Shown here one piece after another: positions 17,749-25,975 of a stretch of DNA of 56,805 nucleotides. The position numbers were made by a program, and so were the translations under genes. Numbering within the stretch: the first letter of the stretch is position 1; the number at the start of each line of letters is the position of its first letter. The notes under the pieces are model-generated. The model was given only the letters and a program-made list of their open reading frames with translations. It made no database searches and had not been told where the DNA came from. The DNA is from DRYM01 sp964526225. Its GTDB lineage: Archaea > Thermoproteota > Thermoprotei_A > EX4484-217-1. Where the stretch lies: NCBI GenBank assembly GCA_964526225.1, contig CAZGLL010000010.1:1-56805 (forward strand). The letters are read 5' to 3'.

Positions 17749-17889
17749 TTACTCTACCTTAGCTCTGAAGTAGTGGCCGTTGGGGCACTTGAAGAGTCCG
17801 ATCTTAACGCCCTTTCTGCCCTTTGGTGCTAGAACCCATGTCTTTATTGGTCTGTCTACTTCAGCTCCACACTTTGGACACTTGGGCAT
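17749..17889 (-). CDS. cren7: Zinc-ribbon Cren7-like chromatin protein, 46 residues
   Basis: A 46-codon gene starting MPKCPKCGAEVDRP. Its centre, KTWVLAPKGRKGVKIGLFK, is nearly identical to the DNA-binding sheet of crenarchaeal Cren7 (K-x-W-A-L-A-P-KGRKGVKIGLFK). Unlike the classical ~60-residue Cren7, it has C4, C7, C35 and H39 placed to form a zinc site (CPKC and CPNGH), and ends RAKVE. Cren7 binds the minor groove and compacts DNA. The start has GGTGAT 6 bases upstream, and a TATA-like GTTTAAATT lies upstream around 17925-17935. It sits just downstream of, and convergent to, cdvC. Small size is the only reason it could be missed; the family match is strong. Confidence 0.88.
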   Translation of the reverse strand: MPKCPKCGAEVDRPIKTWVLAPKGRKGVKIGLFKCPNGHYFRAKVE

Positions 17890-17959
17890 ATTCTATCACC
17901 ATACTAATGTATAATAGTATTGAAATTTAAACTTAACTTTAGACCTTCACTATAAAACT

Positions 17960-18121
17960 ATGGTGGGAAGAGAGAGAGCTTCCAAAGGTGATGTAAAGAA
18001 CTTCTTTAACATAACTGATGTTCCCCATTATAATATGGTGTTGGTAACCTCCTTTATCTTGAATCATGTGATTGAAAGCCTTCGTGTCAAATACTGTTTT
18101 GACAAAACGCCTAATAGATAA
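17960..18121 (+). CDS. Possible small protein, 53 residues
   Basis: An ATG with AT-rich promoter-like sequence (AATTTAAAC, TATAAAAC) just upstream opens a 53-codon frame beginning MVGRERASKGDVKNFF and ending FDKTPNR. The codon pattern is not obviously random, but I recognise no family and see no ribosome binding site, so it would have to be leaderless. It fills most of the otherwise empty 306-base gap between the Cren7-like gene and the PAC2 gene. It may equally be non-coding leader or a decayed gene end. Confidence 0.25.
   Translation: MVGRERASKGDVKNFFNITDVPHYNMVLVTSFILNHVIESLRVKYCFDKTPNR
18085..18104. repeat. Short inverted repeat in the cren7-PAC2 gap
   Basis: TGTCAAA (18085-18091) and TTTGACA (18098-18104) are perfect 7-base inverted copies around a 6-base centre. 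The site lies about 90 bases before the PAC2 start and could be an operator. Nothing else was recognised in 17890-18195 apart from the weak small frame and the PAC2 ribosome site AGGTGAG at 18180-18186. Confidence 0.3.
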
Positions 18122-18195
18122 TTTCCCTTAAATGTTTTATCTGAAATTTTATAGATAACTTACCACAACTGAATATTTTAGGTGAGTATTCGGAA

Positions 18196-18969
18196 ATGTA
18201 CTATGTAGAAGAATATAATGGCTTCACTATTTATGAAACAAAGGAATTCAAACTTGAGCAACCATCATTTATGTTACTTGGGCTCCCAGATACAGGGCTT
18301 GTTGCATCAATTTCTTCAAGCTATCTTGTAGATGCTTTAAAAATGGATGAGGTAGGAGGTATAGATTCGTATAGATTCTTTCCGCCAATAGCCGTTATTC
18401 ATAATGGAGAAAGCAAAATGCCCATGAGGATTTTCCATAAGAAAAACATCTTAGTGATAATATCTGAGCTACCAATATCTCCGGGGGCAATACATCCATT
18501 AGCATTTATGCTTGTTGATTACGCTCAAAAGAGAGGAGTTACACATATAGTTTCTCCAATAGGTTTAGGCGTTCCACATAGGATGGAAGTTGAAAAACCA
18601 GCAACCTACGGGCTTTCAACATCAAAGGATGGTGATGAGATATTAGCAAAATTAAGGGTTAAGAAGTTTCAAGAAGGATTTATTGTAGGTCCCTATGCTG
18701 TAATTTTAAAGGAAGCTAAGAGAAGGAAAATAAGTAACATAGTTGTTTTTGCTGAAGCATTTATCGATTTTCCAGATCCGGCAGCTGCAGTAGAGATTCT
18801 CAACATCCTAACTAAGATTTTCAATGTTGAAATAGACTTAAAGCCTTTAATAGAGAAAGCAGAGGAAATAAGGTTGAAAACAAGAGAGCTTATGATGAGC
18901 ACTAAAAAGGTTATGGAACGTATGAGAAAAGGCTATGAACAACAATTACCCCTAATGTATGTTTTCTAA
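18196..18969 (+). CDS. PAC2-family proteasome assembly chaperone homologue
   Basis: 257 residues. LLGLPDTGLVASISSSYLVDAL and later LPISPGAIHPLAFMLVDYA are hallmarks of the archaeal PAC2 family, whose members (PbaA/PbaB) assist or bind the proteasome core. A C-terminal helical region ends with PLMYVF. That tail recalls, but does not exactly match, the hydrophobic-Tyr-x motif used to dock into the 20S ring. AGGTGAG lies 9 bases before the ATG. An Hsp20 gene follows 39 bases later on the same strand, giving a protein-quality-control pair. Confidence 0.88.
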   Translation: MYYVEEYNGFTIYETKEFKLEQPSFMLLGLPDTGLVASISSSYLVDALKMDEVGGIDSYRFFPPIAVIHNGESKMPMRIFHKKNILVIISELPISPGAIHPLAFMLVDYAQKRGVTHIVSPIGLGVPHRMEVEKPATYGLSTSKDGDEILAKLRVKKFQEGFIVGPYAVILKEAKRRKISNIVVFAEAFIDFPDPAAAVEILNILTKIFNVEIDLKPLIEKAEEIRLKTRELMMSTKKVMERMRKGYEQQLPLMYVF

Positions 18970-19008
18970 ATCCCCATAATTAAAACGCTTATGGAAGCGT
19001 GATTGCTT

Positions 19009-19431
19009 ATGTCAAGTAGAAGAATTCGCGATATGTTGAGAGAATTTGAAAGAGAAATTGAAGAAACAATTGAAGAAATACTTGACAATATTACGGGAAC
19101 ATATGAAGCTAAACCTCTCTGGAGTAAAGACGGAACATTAGAACCTCTCGTAAGCGTTGTTGAAAAAGAAGACAAATATGTAATTACCATAGATCTGCCT
19201 TTAGCTAATCTTGAAACGCTTTCTATAACAGGTAAGTACAACTATATTGAATTAAAATGTAAACTTAAACAAAGTATTAAATTGAAGGAATGGCCTATGT
19301 CCCGAGCAGAATTTAGAGAATATAGGAAGGTCATTACATTGCCTAAAGATGCTGATGTAGCGAAGTTTGAAGTTAGAAAGTATGTGGAACACTCCATAAT
19401 AGAAGTAATTGTTCCTAAAAAGAAAACCTAG
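19009..19431 (+). CDS. Hsp20/alpha-crystallin-type small heat shock protein
   Basis: 140 residues. An N-terminal charged helix (about 1-30, REFEREIEETIEEIL) is followed by an alpha-crystallin-like beta domain: EPLVSVVEKEDKYVITIDLP, then EYRKVITLPKDADVAKFEVR and a final strand IIEVIVPKK. This is the order expected for Hsp20 ATP-independent holdases, although the usual A-x-x-x-n-G-v-L motif is replaced by EVRKYVEHSIIEV. I chose ATG 19009 over TTG 19003 because GTGAT lies about 5 bases before it. Its TAG shares CTAG with the stop of the convergent DRG gene. Confidence 0.82.
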   Translation: MSSRRIRDMLREFEREIEETIEEILDNITGTYEAKPLWSKDGTLEPLVSVVEKEDKYVITIDLPLANLETLSITGKYNYIELKCKLKQSIKLKEWPMSRAEFREYRKVITLPKDADVAKFEVRKYVEHSIIEVIVPKKKT

Positions 19432-20609
19432 ACTTTAGCGTGGATTTCAACAACATCTCCATCCATTAAAACATGGTTTTTACCTACTCTTTCACCAGGA
19501 TACTTAGCTGAAGGACCCCATATTTTCGCATACTTAAAGTTCTTGAGTAGTCTAGAGTGAACTCTTTCAGCTACGTCAAGAACTGTAGAGCCTTTCTTTA
19601 AAATTAAGGGTTGCGGTGAAGGTTTATCCTCACCGGGTTGCTTAGTGTAAACCCTTATTATTCCTGTTATTTCAAAGAATATTTTACCTAGTTCTTTTAA
19701 GCCTAAATTGTTCTCTGCAGAAACTGGTATTATAGGTACTTCCCCTCTGGTAAGAGATTTAATTTTAGCTATTATTTTCTTTATTTCCTCTTTATTTACG
19801 AGATCTACTTTATTAAGTAAGATTATAGCAGGTTTATATGTTGTGTTTTCAAAAATAGCCGATTCTACATCGTCTAACGTTACTTCTCCAAAAATCCTAA
19901 CTAATGCATGATATATTCTGTAGTCTTTAAGTAGTTTTTCAACATCCTTAGCTGTAGCATTAACAAGTTTACCGGAAACTATGATTTGAATGCCACCACT
20001 ACTCTTTCTTTGAATATCAACTTTTCCTTTAGGTTTGCGTATGAAAATTCTTGCTTCGTTAAGTTCTTTAAGAATAGTTTTTAACTGACCTATAGGGTCG
20101 TTTAAAGCATCTATGACTATTGCTATAGCGTCAGCATTTCTAGCTAAACCAAGCGACTTAAGACCCCAACCTTCACCTCGCGATGCACCTTCGAAAATAG
20201 CTGGTGCTTCTACGAGCTGGAACTTTATATCTTCAAAAGGCATCATCCCGACAACGGGTTTTCGTGTCGAATAAGGTATGGGGGAAACAACTACTTTAGC
20301 GTTTGTTAATTTTGCAAGTAAAGCGCTCTTTCCAGAATTAGGTGGTCCAAGTAGAACTATTTGGGCTGCTCCTTCCTTTTCGACAAAGAACTTAGGTCCT
20401 TTTCCTCCCTTTCTCCTTTTCTGCTCCTCAATTTCTCTTCTAAGAATAGCCATTTGCCTTCTAACTTGGCCTATAAGCTTCTCAGTACCCTTATGTTTAG
20501 GAACTGCAGAAAGAAACTCTTCCAAAGCCTTAAGCTTTTCCTGAGGGGTTTTAGCCTCCATAACCTTAATCCATTTAGCTTTAGCTTCAGCAGGCAGATT
20601 AGTTACCAT
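19428..20609 (-). CDS. DRG-family GTPase (TGS domain)
   Basis: 393 residues. The N-terminal ~75 residues are helical and basic (RRQMAILRREIEEQKRRKGGKGP). The Obg/DRG-type G domain follows: Walker A GPPNSGKS at about 94-101, a switch region with STRKPVVGMMPFE, LVEAPAIFEG and NKVD. The C-terminus is a TGS-like domain (GEDKPSPQPLILKKGSTV to MDGDVVEIHAKV). Its eukaryotic relatives DRG1/DRG2 (Rbg1/2) act on stalled or paused ribosomes. G3 reads EAPA rather than DxPG, which is unusual. Confidence 0.9.
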   Translation of the reverse strand: MVTNLPAEAKAKWIKVMEAKTPQEKLKALEEFLSAVPKHKGTEKLIGQVRRQMAILRREIEEQKRRKGGKGPKFFVEKEGAAQIVLLGPPNSGKSALLAKLTNAKVVVSPIPYSTRKPVVGMMPFEDIKFQLVEAPAIFEGASRGEGWGLKSLGLARNADAIAIVIDALNDPIGQLKTILKELNEARIFIRKPKGKVDIQRKSSGGIQIIVSGKLVNATAKDVEKLLKDYRIYHALVRIFGEVTLDDVESAIFENTTYKPAIILLNKVDLVNKEEIKKIIAKIKSLTRGEVPIIPVSAENNLGLKELGKIFFEITGIIRVYTKQPGEDKPSPQPLILKKGSTVLDVAERVHSRLLKNFKYAKIWGPSAKYPGERVGKNHVLMDGDVVEIHAKV

Positions 20610-20622
20610 AAGCTATCATCTC

Positions 20623-21282
20623 TTAACCAAATAATCTCTTCTTATTAACATATTCCTTAGGAGCAATACTCTTAATGGTCTTCCAGCTCTTTCTAACAAT
20701 GTTTGGTAGAAATTTATTTCTCAAATAGAACTCTTTAATCCATGAAATTGTCTTCTCATCTGAAGGATATCCGCTTCCAAAATCACCGTAAATCTTCTTT
20801 AGATTTTCGATGTGTTTTTCTCTATAAACTTTAGCAACTATTGAAGCAGCAGAAACTACAACGTATTTCTTATCTGCAAAATGTTCGGTAATTATTCTTC
20901 CATGGAAATTCAATAGCTTAATTCTATTTCTCAATTTCTCAGGCGACATTGAAGGTAGATCTATAATGATCTCTTTTATGTTTTCCTCAAAATCTCTTAA
21001 GGCATCTCTAACTATTTCAACGTATTTTTCAGCCAATATTTTATTTATATTTCTACGGTCAATTTCATCAACGCTAACTTCTTTAACATATATTTTCTTA
21101 GCGATCTTCTTAATAATGCTATAATATGCTTCTCTCATGTATTGACTTAATGACTTACTGTCCCTAATACCTAGATGCTTCAACTTCGCTACGTCGTTTT
21201 TGTCTATTACAACACCAGCTACAAACATGTTGCCTATTACAGGGCCCTTACCTGCTTCATCTATTCCGAGTATTAAGTCCAA
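20623..21282 (-). CDS. rnhB: Ribonuclease HII
   Basis: 219 residues. The N-terminal motif ILGIDEAGKGPVIG provides the first two catalytic acids (D7, E8), IIIDLPSMSP the third Asp, and HFADKKYVVVSAASIVAKV the fourth. The final part, GDFGSGYPSDEKT, is also conserved. It cleaves RNA in RNA-DNA hybrids and single ribonucleotides in DNA. I see no C-terminal PCNA-binding peptide. It lies 13 bases after the TIM-barrel gene and 13 before the DRG gene, all on the minus strand. Confidence 0.93.
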   Translation of the reverse strand: MDLILGIDEAGKGPVIGNMFVAGVVIDKNDVAKLKHLGIRDSKSLSQYMREAYYSIIKKIAKKIYVKEVSVDEIDRRNINKILAEKYVEIVRDALRDFEENIKEIIIDLPSMSPEKLRNRIKLLNFHGRIITEHFADKKYVVVSAASIVAKVYREKHIENLKKIYGDFGSGYPSDEKTISWIKEFYLRNKFLPNIVRKSWKTIKSIAPKEYVNKKRLFG

Positions 21283-21295
21283 GTGTTTCTCCCGT

Positions 21296-22138
21296 TTACT
21301 TGCAGTTTTTCCTAACTACATTTAGGACTTCATTTTCTTTAAGAGGTTTAACCTTATTGTTTCTATTTTTCCTAAATGTTTCAAATAGCAAATATTTTGC
21401 ATCCGTTTTTTCACAAATAAATTTGGAAATTTCTTTTAAATTGAGAATTCCTAAGCCGAAAAAGTAATGGTTTACATAGTTTTCGTTTTTCTTGACAATG
21501 TCATGCAAATGTATTACGTATATTCTATTTCTTCCTAAAACATTTATCCAATCATTAATTACCCCCAATGGGGTATAGGAAGTTTCACCAGCATTATAGT
21601 ATGCTACTACAGCATGTCCTACATCTAAGCAGAATTTTAAATCACCTAAGCTTATTTGAGCAAAATATGTTGGATAAGCGAAATGCCCGTGAGGATTGTT
21701 TTCGATAGTTATTGTTATGGAGTATTCTCTACTTAAATTTTCTAGAAATCTCGCTATTTCATTAGCTCTCTTAATTATTTTCTCTACAACTACTTTATCG
21801 AACGTTATTTCCTCGGATAGTAAGTGTAAATTAAAGTATTCCGGTTCAAAACGGCTTACATAGTCTAAAACTTTTCTCACAACATTTTTTGAGGCCTCTG
21901 CTATTTCACTAATAGGGCTAGCTAGTTTCAGATCCCTCCATGGACCATGGAATCCAACTTTAAACCCTAAATTAAATGCCTCCTTCACGGTATTTTGAAA
22001 GTCGGAGAATTCGTAGGGCCATGGATAGTCTAGAGATATTTCAACGTAGTCGAAGCCTAGGGTATTCATTGCTTTTAAGAGCTTCTCCCTTTCCTTATTG
22101 CCATACCATAAGCTAAATCCTATATTTCTTAGCGACAA
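21296..22138 (-). CDS. Xylose-isomerase-like TIM-barrel protein
   Basis: 280 residues. The AP-endonuclease-2/sugar-isomerase barrel pattern is visible: GFDYVEISLDYPW, KVGFHGPWRDL, NLHLLSEE, ITIENNPHG, KFCLDVGHA, YVIHLHD. The His, Glu and Asp at strand ends match the metal-ligand positions of the superfamily (Nfo endonuclease IV, sugar isomerases). The presence of those ligands suggests an active metalloenzyme, but the substrate is unknown. It overlaps the preceding gene (22129-22815) by 10 bases and so belongs to the DUF354/DHH-like operon. Confidence 0.82.
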   Translation of the reverse strand: MSLRNIGFSLWYGNKEREKLLKAMNTLGFDYVEISLDYPWPYEFSDFQNTVKEAFNLGFKVGFHGPWRDLKLASPISEIAEASKNVVRKVLDYVSRFEPEYFNLHLLSEEITFDKVVVEKIIKRANEIARFLENLSREYSITITIENNPHGHFAYPTYFAQISLGDLKFCLDVGHAVVAYYNAGETSYTPLGVINDWINVLGRNRIYVIHLHDIVKKNENYVNHYFFGLGILNLKEISKFICEKTDAKYLLFETFRKNRNNKVKPLKENEVLNVVRKNCK

Positions 22139-22815
22139 ACTTCACCTCTATTTGAAAGTGCTTTTATTAAATGCTTAAAACTATTAAACTGTTTTAGCTC
22201 TTTCTCTTCTGCGCTTTTTTCATAAGTAGCTAATATTTTTTCTATGAGAACCTTACACTCATGAGAATTATCTTTTAAAACACTATTGAAAATCGCGTAA
22301 AGAACCATGTCAGGATAGGGGTGTTTAACTAAGCTTTGCTTAATAGAACACTCATTGCTTTTAAAAATACTAAGTACGTTAGTTGATTTATCAAGAACTT
22401 TTCTGAATTCACTTAAAAAAGTGTTTCCAGAATTTTTCGAACCTAAATATATGGTATTGTGAATACCGAATTTAGCTATTATCTTTAATATTTCAGATTC
22501 CGTCTTCCTACTTTTTAAAGGAACTATTCTTAAACATAAATCTTCATTAGACAAATCCTTCGAGATTCTTAAACCTACGTTCTTTAGAATATTTACAATA
22601 GAATTAGCGTTCTGAGGATACGTTAACAAGATAGATACTACATGTAATTTTTTAAGAGCTAGGACAGCAAATGCTAAACCTAAAAATCCCTCGTTAACCA
22701 TGTCTACTAGGAAGAAAACCTTTCCATTACTGGCTAAAAATTTGAATGTTTTATGCAACGTTCTTATTGATTTAGCAAGTTCGTTTAAACAATGAGGTTT
22801 ATTTTCCTCCCTCAT
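22129..22815 (-). CDS. Uncharacterised protein, possibly a degenerate DHH/RecJ-like domain
   Basis: 228 residues. The segment GKVFFLVDMVNEGFLGLAFA resembles the first motif of DHH phosphoesterases (strand, then D-x-D-G-x-x-S-a-a), but the catalytic acids and a later DHH triad are missing. The C-terminal third is helical and charged. The length and loss of catalytic residues recall the inactive RecJ/Cdc45-type proteins of Sulfolobales, though I cannot establish this by eye. It overlaps DUF354 by 4 bases and the TIM-barrel gene by 10. Confidence 0.55.
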   Translation of the reverse strand: MREENKPHCLNELAKSIRTLHKTFKFLASNGKVFFLVDMVNEGFLGLAFAVLALKKLHVVSILLTYPQNANSIVNILKNVGLRISKDLSNEDLCLRIVPLKSRKTESEILKIIAKFGIHNTIYLGSKNSGNTFLSEFRKVLDKSTNVLSIFKSNECSIKQSLVKHPYPDMVLYAIFNSVLKDNSHECKVLIEKILATYEKSAEEKELKQFNSFKHLIKALSNRGEVCR

Positions 22816-23855
22816 AGGTACTCCTCAATTATTTTGAATATTGCGTCACTTGGTTTCTCAAGGCTACGTAGCTTATTAAAATTCCCTTTAGCCCCTATTT
22901 CTCCTTTAACTACCTTATTTATGAACTCCATGATCTCATGGACTTCTCTAGCATGATACAACGGAAACCCCCATTCAATAACACACCTATTCACATCAAG
23001 CTCTTCAGGAAAGTATGTAAGACTTGGTATGCCGTAAAGTGCAGCTTCTCTAGCTAAACTAGCACCACCTGAAATTACTGCTAAAGTTTTTTGAAATAAA
23101 CATCTAATATTTATCGCTTTTTCAGGTACAATTACGTTTCTAATCTTAGAAGCGTGCCTTTTTTGAGATTCGTAGCGTGGTAGGAAGATTATTGGAATAT
23201 TTAGCTTACTTAACCGAGCAAGTACTTCTTTATAAAGAGGTCTATATTTGTAGTAAGTTGCTTTTTCCTCTTCAGGTCTGTAAATTATTACCTTTTCCTT
23301 CCCTACTAATCCTAGTTCGTTTATGGTTTCCTCTTTGTTAAAGGTGTTAATGTAATCGTCACCTATCCATTCTAGTTCGTCGATGCCGTTATAGGTTATC
23401 TCTTTAGTGTAATCGCTAAGCATGTATTTTCTAATAAGTTCTTTACGAATACATTTGGAGTAGATAACGTAGTTAGCTAAGGGAATGGTGAGTCTACTAA
23501 CCTCTTCTGCGTGAGGGGTATCTGTCATTAAAATTATAGGTATTTTTAAGCCGAACGCTATTCTAACAGCACTTGGACTAGGATAGGATATTAGAAATGC
23601 AGGTTTTTCTTTCTTAACAAATTCTATAAGCTCCCTCATACGTTTAATATCAGCAACTAATTTTCCTTCAAGAGTTCCTCCACCGTATTCCCCTACGCAG
23701 AAATGGTTTTCCCTAAATAATGTAAGTAAGGATTCTACGTACTCATATTTCCTACATGTAATTATGGTTTCGAAACCTTTGCTTCTAAACTTCCTAGCCA
23801 AACTAAGCATAAGCAACGCTTGTTTCGAAGTTAATGCATCAAACCATATTTTCAA
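22812..23855 (-). CDS. DUF354 family protein (GT-B-like)
   Basis: 347 residues. The N-terminal half has the DUF354 pattern MKIWFDALTSKQALLM, GEYGGGTLEGKLVAD, FLISYPSPSAVRIAFGLKIP. The C-terminal half resembles UDP-GlcNAc epimerase/glycosyltransferase GT-B folds, with VISGGASLAREAALYGIPSL as donor-binding signature. Function is not established for the family; a sugar-nucleotide reaction is the usual guess. The next gene overlaps its stop by ATGA-type coupling. Confidence 0.85.
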   Translation of the reverse strand: MKIWFDALTSKQALLMLSLARKFRSKGFETIITCRKYEYVESLLTLFRENHFCVGEYGGGTLEGKLVADIKRMRELIEFVKKEKPAFLISYPSPSAVRIAFGLKIPIILMTDTPHAEEVSRLTIPLANYVIYSKCIRKELIRKYMLSDYTKEITYNGIDELEWIGDDYINTFNKEETINELGLVGKEKVIIYRPEEEKATYYKYRPLYKEVLARLSKLNIPIIFLPRYESQKRHASKIRNVIVPEKAINIRCLFQKTLAVISGGASLAREAALYGIPSLTYFPEELDVNRCVIEWGFPLYHAREVHEIMEFINKVVKGEIGAKGNFNKLRSLEKPSDAIFKIIEEYL

Positions 23856-23858
23856 ACT

Positions 23859-24056
23859 TTAAACACCTTCAAAAATATATTGGAAAATAACTGAAATAAC
23901 CTTAAAAGTTATGTAAGTCAGAAGAATAATAAATGTGAAGTAGGAAGTAATTTTTAAGTATTTCAAATATTTTTCCTTAAACGAAATAACTATTAGAAAG
24001 TAAATCAGTACGAAAAGGATCATTAATAGCTCCTTCATTAATAATTCTAAATTCAT
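23859..24056 (-). CDS. Small two-helix membrane protein
   Basis: 65 residues from the ATG at 24056, which has GGGATAG about 7 bases upstream; an earlier ATG at 24095 has none. Two hydrophobic segments (about 6-27 and 37-60) suggest an integral membrane peptide. It ends 3 bases before the DUF354 start, so it is probably the first gene of that operon. No family recognised. Confidence 0.5.
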   Translation of the reverse strand: MNLELLMKELLMILFVLIYFLIVISFKEKYLKYLKITSYFTFIILLTYITFKVISVIFQYIFEGV

Positions 24057-24168
24057 GAACACTATCCCTAATTTTCTTTGGAGAAACATAAGCATTGAAG
24101 AATAATAAAAATTTACCTCCGAAATCCCTATTATTTATGCTAAATATATGTTTTAGCGGCGATGCCTT

Positions 24169-25539
24169 ATGAGAAGACTCTTTGGAACAGATGGTGTTAG
24201 GGGAATAGTTAATACCGAACTTACGCCGGAATTAGTGTTACATTTAGGATTAGCTATAGGGTCTTTCTTCGGTGAGGGTTCTAGAGTACTTGTTGGGCGT
24301 GACGTAAGAAGAGGAGGGGAAATGCTTTTCAAAGCTATTACTTCGGGCTTATTAAGCTCAGGAGTTAAAGTTCACTATGCCGGAATGGTTCCTACACCAA
24401 CACTTCAATATGCTATTAAACATTTCGGATATGACGGGGGAGTTATGATAACTGCAAGCCATAATCCCCCGAAGTATAATGGTATAAAGGTCATAGGACC
24501 TAATGGTGTGGAAATAAGTAGAGATAAGGAGAGAGAAATAGAGGAAATATTTTTCTCAGAAAAATGGAGTAGAGCCAGTATAGTTAATGTTCCTGAAGAA
24601 GTACCTAAGCAGTACTATGTAGTAGAAGCTTATGTTGATGCTGTATTAAGCCATGTTGATGTTGAAAAAATCCGTTCTAAAAACTTCAAGATTCTCATAG
24701 ATCCTGCTAATAGTGTTGGGGCTCTAACGAGTCCCTTAATAGCTAAGAAGCTTGGATGCAAAGTTTACACTATAAACGGACATTTAGATGGCGATTTTCC
24801 GGGAAGAGAACCTGAGCCTACAACTGAAACACTTAAGGAAACAGCTGAAGTAGCTAAAGCGTTAAAGGTAGACCTAGCCGTAAGTCATGATAGCGACGCT
24901 GATAGAGCAATATTCATAGATGATCTAGGGAGAATTCATTGGGGTGATAGAAGCGCAGCAGTAATCTGCAAATACTTCGCCAAGAAAGGCTTTAAAGGTA
25001 AGGTTGTAACAGCGGTTTCGTCATCGATACTTATAGAGGACATATTGAAACCCTACGGTTTAGAAGTTATTTGGACTAAGGTAGGTAGCGTAGATATTTC
25101 ACATCTAATGTTGAAAATGGGTAAGGAAGTGCTTTGTGGTTTCGAAGAAAATGGAGGATTCATGTACCCGCCACACATTCCGGTTAGAGATGGAGGCATG
25201 ACGCTTGCTCTAATGCTTCAAGTACTAGCAGATGAGGGAAAGAAGCTTTCACAACTCTTCGATGAATTACCTCACTATTACACCTTAAAAACAAAGATAC
25301 CTATGAGTAGAAGCGACGCTTTAAAGGTTGTCGAAAAAGTTGCAGAACACTTCAAAAACGAGAGACTCATAACAACAGATGGTGTAAAAGTTCTAATGAA
25401 GGACGCATGGGTTTTAGTAAGACCTTCAGGAACAGAACCTATCCTAAGAATTATGGCTGAAGCCAGAGATGAAGCAAAGCTTAAAGAAATAGTTGATACT
25501 GTAAAGAAAATAGCTTATGAAACGGTGGGTAAGAAATGA
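24169..25539 (+). CDS. glmM: Phosphoglucosamine/phosphohexomutase
   Basis: 456 residues. The start MRRLFGTDGVRG, the phosphoserine loop TASHNPP (Ser97), the metal loop DSDADR, the sugar-specificity loop GFEENGG and the phosphate-binding RPSGTEP are all intact. It interconverts hexosamine-6- and -1-phosphates on the way to UDP-GlcNAc; archaeal members may also act on glucose or mannose phosphates. The Trm112-like gene overlaps its stop by 4 bases. Confidence 0.95.
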   Translation: MRRLFGTDGVRGIVNTELTPELVLHLGLAIGSFFGEGSRVLVGRDVRRGGEMLFKAITSGLLSSGVKVHYAGMVPTPTLQYAIKHFGYDGGVMITASHNPPKYNGIKVIGPNGVEISRDKEREIEEIFFSEKWSRASIVNVPEEVPKQYYVVEAYVDAVLSHVDVEKIRSKNFKILIDPANSVGALTSPLIAKKLGCKVYTINGHLDGDFPGREPEPTTETLKETAEVAKALKVDLAVSHDSDADRAIFIDDLGRIHWGDRSAAVICKYFAKKGFKGKVVTAVSSSILIEDILKPYGLEVIWTKVGSVDISHLMLKMGKEVLCGFEENGGFMYPPHIPVRDGGMTLALMLQVLADEGKKLSQLFDELPHYYTLKTKIPMSRSDALKVVEKVAEHFKNERLITTDGVKVLMKDAWVLVRPSGTEPILRIMAEARDEAKLKEIVDTVKKIAYETVGKK

Positions 25540-25928
25540 AATATAGGCTCATGGACCTTTTAGCATGTCCTATATGTAAACATTTTCCTCTCGAGCTTTA
25601 TGTTTTAAAGGAAAATTACTATGAAAAGAGAGAACTTGGTGAAAGGAAAAAACCAGTTTGTGAACTATATTGCAGTTATTTAAGAAAGAACGTAAGCGAA
25701 CTAAAAGAACCTCCGTGCAATGAATGCTTTAAGAAAGAAGTTGATGAAGGAGTGCTCTTCTGCACTACATGCGGTAGATGGTATCCTATAATGGAGGAAA
25801 TACCCAGAATGTTACCTGATGAGCTAAGAAATAAAAGGGAAGAATTAGAATTCCTTAGTAAATACAGGAACAAATTGCCCGAGAAAATAGTTTATGAAGG
25901 TAAACCCTTTAATCTCAAAACTTCATGA
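25536..25928 (+). CDS. trm112: Trm112-like methyltransferase-activating protein
   Basis: 130 residues. LMDLLACPICKHFPLEL is the typical Trm112 opening; a helical insertion with further cysteines (CELYC, CNECF) follows, then LFCTTCGRWYPIMEEIPRMLPDE, the second zinc-knuckle half. Trm112 binds and stabilises class I methyltransferases that modify tRNA, rRNA or release factor. No partner methyltransferase is adjacent; the nearest candidate in the window is at 39941-40525. Translationally coupled to glmM. Confidence 0.88.
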   Translation: MKYRLMDLLACPICKHFPLELYVLKENYYEKRELGERKKPVCELYCSYLRKNVSELKEPPCNECFKKEVDEGVLFCTTCGRWYPIMEEIPRMLPDELRNKREELEFLSKYRNKLPEKIVYEGKPFNLKTS

Positions 25929-25975
25929 TAAATTTTAAACTGTTACTCGTATTAAATAGGTAAGAGAAAGTTTAG

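Noticed and set aside
17985..18025. C/D-like motifs (GTGATGT, CTGATG) in the cren7-PAC2 gap
   Set aside because: The C box has a mismatch in its final A, D' and C' overlap without a proper D box, and no terminal stem forms.
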